64,000 nucleotides of DNA from CAYFZO01 sp964347615 (lineage in GTDB: Bacteria > Pseudomonadota > Gammaproteobacteria > Poriferisulfidales > Oxydemutatoraceae). Positions 61,243 through 64,000 of this stretch are shown here, in pieces. The notes under the pieces are model-generated. The model was not told where the DNA came from. It saw only the letters and a program-made list of their open reading frames with translations, and made no database searches. The first letter of the stretch is position 1. Each line of letters starts with the position of its first letter. The translations under genes and the position numbers were made by a program. The stretch is taken from the NCBI GenBank assembly GCA_964347615.1, contig CAYFZO010000007.1, forward strand, positions 26,884-90,883, given 5' to 3'.

Positions 61243-62322
61243 TCACAACAGATCCAACTGGCGGTACACGTCGCTGCCCGACGGACACAGGTTCGACACC
61301 GACACGCCGAGCAACCGCACCGGACGCGCGACCGCTCCGGTCTTCTCCACCAGCTCGGGCAACAACGACAGGATCTCGCGGCGACCGGTCAACGCGTGGT
61401 CGAGCGTACGGCTGCGCGTGACCAGAGTGAAGTCGGCGAACTTGACCTTGACCGTGACCGTGCGCCCGGTCAGCTCCTTCTCGACCAGGATCTCCGAGAC
61501 TCTGGTTGCACGTTCCTTCAGGTGCCTGAAGACGTCCTCGGGGCTGTGCAGATCCTCGACGAACGTGGTCTCGGAACCGACCGACTTGCGCACCCGGTCG
61601 GGTTCGACCGGGCGGTCGTCCACGCCGCGCGCGGCATGGTAGTAATACCTGCCGACCTTGCCGAACGTGCGAACCAGCTCATCAAGCGAGCAGCGTCGCA
61701 AGTCGGCGCCGGTTTCGATGCCGAGTGCTTTCATCTTCTCCTCGGTCACCCTGCCGACGCCGTGAAACTTGCGCACCGGCAAATCGGCGACGAAACGTTC
61801 GCCTTGCGCCGGCGTAATCACGAACAAGCCGTCGGGCTTGTCCACGTCCGAAGCGATCTTCGCCAAGAACTTGTTGTAAGAGACGCCCGCCGAGGCGGTC
61901 AGGGCGGTGGCGCGGCGAACGTCGTCCTTGATGGCACGCGCGATGCGGGTCGCCGGGCCGCCGGCGGCGGTGACGTCGAGATACGCCTCGTCGAGCGACA
62001 GCGGCTCGATCAGATCGGTATAGGCGCGGAACACCTCGAGAATCTGCCCGGAGACCGCGCGATAGACGTCGAAACGCGGCTTGACGAAAATCACGCTTGG
62101 ACAACGTTTCAACGCCTGCGCCGACGGCAGCGCCGAATGGATGCCGTACTTACGCGCTTCATAACTGCACGCCGCGACCACGCCGCGCGCGGCGGGAGAC
62201 CCCCCGACCACCAGCGGCTTGCCCGCAAGCTCGGGACAATCACGCTGCTCGATCGCAGCGTAGAACGCATCCATGTCAACGTGGATGATCTTGCGAGGCG
62301 GCGGCTGCATGGGGCCGGTCAT
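61243..62322 (-). CDS. dinB: DNA polymerase IV
   Basis: This 359-residue Y-family polymerase replicates past DNA damage with low fidelity. It carries the catalytic HVDMDAFYA (14-22) and SLDEAYLD (109-116) motifs, SAGVSYNKFLAKIASD and the little-finger domain. It ends QLDLL, which resembles the beta-clamp-binding motif (QxxLxL/F) expected at the C-terminus. ATG 62322 or 62310 are possible. No LexA box is evident upstream. Confidence 0.95.
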   Translation of the reverse strand: MTGPMQPPPRKIIHVDMDAFYAAIEQRDCPELAGKPLVVGGSPAARGVVAACSYEARKYGIHSALPSAQALKRCPSVIFVKPRFDVYRAVSGQILEVFRAYTDLIEPLSLDEAYLDVTAAGGPATRIARAIKDDVRRATALTASAGVSYNKFLAKIASDVDKPDGLFVITPAQGERFVADLPVRKFHGVGRVTEEKMKALGIETGADLRRCSLDELVRTFGKVGRYYYHAARGVDDRPVEPDRVRKSVGSETTFVEDLHSPEDVFRHLKERATRVSEILVEKELTGRTVTVKVKFADFTLVTRSRTLDHALTGRREILSLLPELVEKTGAVARPVRLLGVSVSNLCPSGSDVYRQLDLL

Positions 62323-62442
62323 AAACGTCGTGGGGGAAGTTTACACCGGGAATGGAGGTGGAGGAAATCTTAAAGTTATGCGCCGTTTCCCGGACGTCCC
62401 TTCACGCGGCAGACGTCAATGCTCCCTTAAACCGAAACGCCT

Positions 62443-62690
62443 AGCGCTCGGGAAGCGGTTCACGCCTGAAGCGAGGATTGCAGAAACCGTTCACCGCAGC
62501 TGACCGGAGATAAAACCCTACAGCAACCACCGGTCCCCGAAAGATTCTTTTTTAGCTCTTGGATTCCTGCCGCCTGCTCCTAGGATGCCAAACGTACGTT
62601 TCCGGAACATACTTTTCCCTCTCAACCAGTTCCGGTCTCAAAGCCAAAATCCTGACGCCGTCGGCAGTAAAAACGTCGCCTAAATCGGAT
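62443..62690. repeat. Direct duplication block, copy 1
   Basis: This block (intergenic sequence plus the 3' end of the glycosyltransferase gene) recurs at 63712-64000 with strong similarity and continues past the window. It records a tandem duplication of the whole gene with its downstream flank. Confidence 0.85.
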
Positions 62691-63358
62691 TTTCGTATAC
62701 TTGGATTCCTGCTCATCAAGAAGTGGTTGAACGCCCTTTGATCGCTTTTTTCCCTCCGCCGTTTGGCTTCAGCTATCACTCGGTCAAGCAAACCGATGGT
62801 TTGGGGGTTGCTTTTGAACCCTATCCACCCCGGGCAGAGCGTATATCCGTATTTTTCTTTGAACTCCGGGGGATTACCTCCCCACTCCGTTGACGCAACG
62901 ACGTCGTTGGAGTTGCTGTAAAACAGGTCTTCGACCGGGTCTTTCAGCCACAGCGCGTCCGTATCGGAAAGTATTACATCGTGCCCGTCCGCCAAGAAAT
63001 CTTGGGTAACCATAAACTTCCATATACACTTCCATTGCATTTTCCATGCAGAGAGGCTATCCGCCCTATTTTTTACTTCTGTCTTGTTCTTACGTTGGGT
63101 CAGTCGAAAAGCAGATAACCACCGTTCGGTGCGCCTTCGAATTTTATGGCGCAGACGTAGCTCATCAGCCTTTCTGAAAAGGCTAATTCTCCTTGAAAGG
63201 CTGACTTTCGCTCCTTTCTCTCTCAGGTATTCATAACACGGCTTATTTGCGCAAACGACTTCATAGTTTTCTATCCCAAGATTCTCGATGTGCTTGACCC
63301 AGTTCAACGCAACTTCCCGGTAGCTGAAATTGGAAAGGGTTATGATTTTAAGGCTCAT
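62552..63358 (-). CDS. Nucleotide-diphospho-sugar transferase family protein
   Basis: This 268-residue protein has SDTDALWLKDP (131-141) with the DxD-type metal/sugar-nucleotide motif, then CPGWIGFKSN and KSDQRAFNHFL, the pattern of the nucleotide-diphospho-sugar transferase family (Nucleotid_trans). No signal or membrane segment is seen. The last residues (RSRRQESKS) differ from its tandem paralogue because of a small indel. In the other frame the paralogue's ending GRNPRAK..GDRWLL is still readable beyond the stop, so this copy appears frameshifted at its very end. Acceptor unknown; surface polysaccharide is a reasonable guess. Confidence 0.75.
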   Translation of the reverse strand: MSLKIITLSNFSYREVALNWVKHIENLGIENYEVVCANKPCYEYLREKGAKVSLSRRISLFRKADELRLRHKIRRRTERWLSAFRLTQRKNKTEVKNRADSLSAWKMQWKCIWKFMVTQDFLADGHDVILSDTDALWLKDPVEDLFYSNSNDVVASTEWGGNPPEFKEKYGYTLCPGWIGFKSNPQTIGLLDRVIAEAKRRREKSDQRAFNHFLMSRNPSIRKSDLGDVFTADGVRILALRPELVEREKYVPETYVWHPRSRRQESKS

Positions 63359-63831
63359 GGCTGCTCATCCGTTGTGTGCCGCTAACCGCGAGGCCGTATA
63401 CCCGTCGCGGGCAACACGATAACGTGCTACAAGAAAAAAAGCACCTTGAAAAGACCAAAGCGGCGCAAATTATGCCACACGAAACGTCATCCGGTATCTG
63501 ACCGCCACCGGCGGCGACACGCCCGAGAGTATCCGCCCCGTCTCACTCCCGGCAACGAAACCAGACCGACGGCGAAAAGCGAGTGCACCGGCGGAATCGC
63601 CATCAGGGGCAGGCTGAAGTTGAACCGATATTCGAATCGTTGACTTTGCCGTAGGATTTCCCGACCGTACGCGGACGCATGGATTCGCCGGTCATAACCG
63701 GAGCATCGACCAGCGCTCGGGAAGCAGTTCACACCTAATCGAGGCTTGCAGAAACCAGATGCCGTTCAGGGCCGAAGTGAGTCACCGCTGCCGAAACCGT
63801 TCACCGCAGCTGGAGACCCGGAGACAAACCC
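63359..63831. other. Intergenic region with pyrR fragment and duplicated flank
   Basis: No intact gene is seen. The region holds a degenerate piece of pyrR (63613-63707) and the left part of the duplicated downstream flank (from 63712), which also contains an internal repeat of CCGTTCAcCGCaGCTG-like sequence. Confidence 0.6.
63613..63707 (+). pseudogene. Decayed fragment of the pyrR 5' region
   Basis: About 95 bp align with codons 5-35 of pyrR (GAAGTxGAxCCGATAxTCG and onward, then GGATTCxCCGGTCAT), with frequent transitions and small indels that break the frame. No start codon or downstream part remains. It lies about 2.9 kb from the intact gene, on the same strand. Confidence 0.75.
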
Positions 63832-64000
63832 CTACAGCAACCACCGGTCCCCTAAAGAGTCTTGTTTAGCTCTTGGATTCCTGCCGCCGTTAGGATGCCA
63901 AACGTACGTTTCCGGAACATACTTTCCTCTCTTGACCAGTTCCGGTCTCAAAGCCAAAATCCTGACGCCGTCGGCAGTAAAAACGTCGCCTAAATCGGAT
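63712..64000. repeat. Direct duplication block, copy 2 (cut by window edge)
   Basis: This is the second copy of the 62443-62690 block with small insertions in the intergenic part. It includes the 3' end of a second glycosyltransferase gene and continues to the right beyond the window. Confidence 0.85.
63832..64000 (-). CDS. Second glycosyltransferase paralogue, C-terminal part
   Basis: The last ~56 codons of a paralogue of the gene at 62552-63358 are visible (DLGDVFTADGVRILALRPELV, then YVPETYVWHP). The N-terminus is outside the window. This copy ends NGGRNPRAKQDSLGDRWLL, without the frameshift of the first copy, and so probably shows the original C-terminus. Confidence 0.7.
   Translation of the reverse strand, partial: SDLGDVFTADGVRILALRPELVKRGKYVPETYVWHPNGGRNPRAKQDSLGDRWLL

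Noticed and set aside
62323..62551. LexA box or SOS promoter before dinB
   Set aside because: No CTGT-N8-ACAG-like sequence was found in the upstream region.

Overview
The window is a GC-rich chromosomal segment that looks gammaproteobacterial. The evidence is gene order: tkt-gap-pgk-pyk with a class I fba further along the same strand, gshB-ruvX-pyrR, moxR-DUF58-DUF4381-batA-batB/C-batD, phoB-phoR beside pstCAB and phoU, and argD-argF. A run of 100 N (28045-28144) shows that it comes from a draft scaffold. No rRNA, tRNA, CRISPR array or complete insertion sequence was found.

Layout. 1-2.0 kb: 3' part of a long protein of repeated beta-sandwich modules. 2.3-4.6 kb: a type II restriction-modification pair flanked by a 59-bp direct repeat. 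4.7-6.7 kb: rpmB-rpmG converging on a fatty acid desaturase, with the junction duplicated. 7.0-13.4 kb: deoxyinosine DNA glycosylase, hyuA (5' end duplicated in tandem), a small membrane protein, ilvA and hyuB. 13.5-16.5 kb: a PuuD-like membrane protein, argD and argF. 16.5-26 kb: phosphate and ergothioneine genes (phoU, Pho box, pstC-pstA-pstB, phoR-phoB, egtD, egtC-egtB). 26.4-27.8 kb: nadC and a four-helix membrane protein. 27.9-28.3 kb: a satellite of 70-bp double-hairpin units, followed by a Fic gene. 29.6-36.8 kb: the MoxR/Bat operon with overlapping genes. 36.9-37.9 kb: class I fba.

38.4-53.05 kb is a visibly AT-richer accessory island: HNH endonuclease, DUF4143-type ATPase, a HicB antitoxin domain fused to a ~290-residue unknown domain, gene debris with an IS256-type transposase fragment, and then an operon hsdM-hsdS(half)-GHKL ATPase/nuclease-DNA methylase-hsdR-ygjP, preceded by a DUF5131 gene. 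53.2-58.9 kb: pyk, pgk, gap and tkt. The island sits exactly between pyk and fba, which are adjacent in the familiar order tkt-gap-pgk-pyk-fba, so it probably split that operon. 59.3-62.3 kb: gshB-ruvX-pyrR and dinB. 62.5-64 kb: two tandem glycosyltransferase-like genes, the second cut by the window edge, with a decayed piece of pyrR between them.

How the genes work together. pstCAB, phoU and phoBR form a phosphate uptake and sensing unit, but no pstS is present. egtB, egtC and egtD cover most of ergothioneine synthesis. egtC implies a gamma-glutamylcysteine-derived intermediate, which fits a glutathione-making cell (gshB is in the window). The Bat operon encodes MoxR-type chaperone and von Willebrand factor A machinery of the envelope. 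The best candidates for undescribed biology are the hybrid type I / GHKL-nuclease operon and the divergent ATPase / HicB-fusion pair with a duplicated operator-like palindrome. Tandem duplications (117, 188 and 338 bp, the 70-bp array, the glycosyltransferase pair) are a recurring theme.
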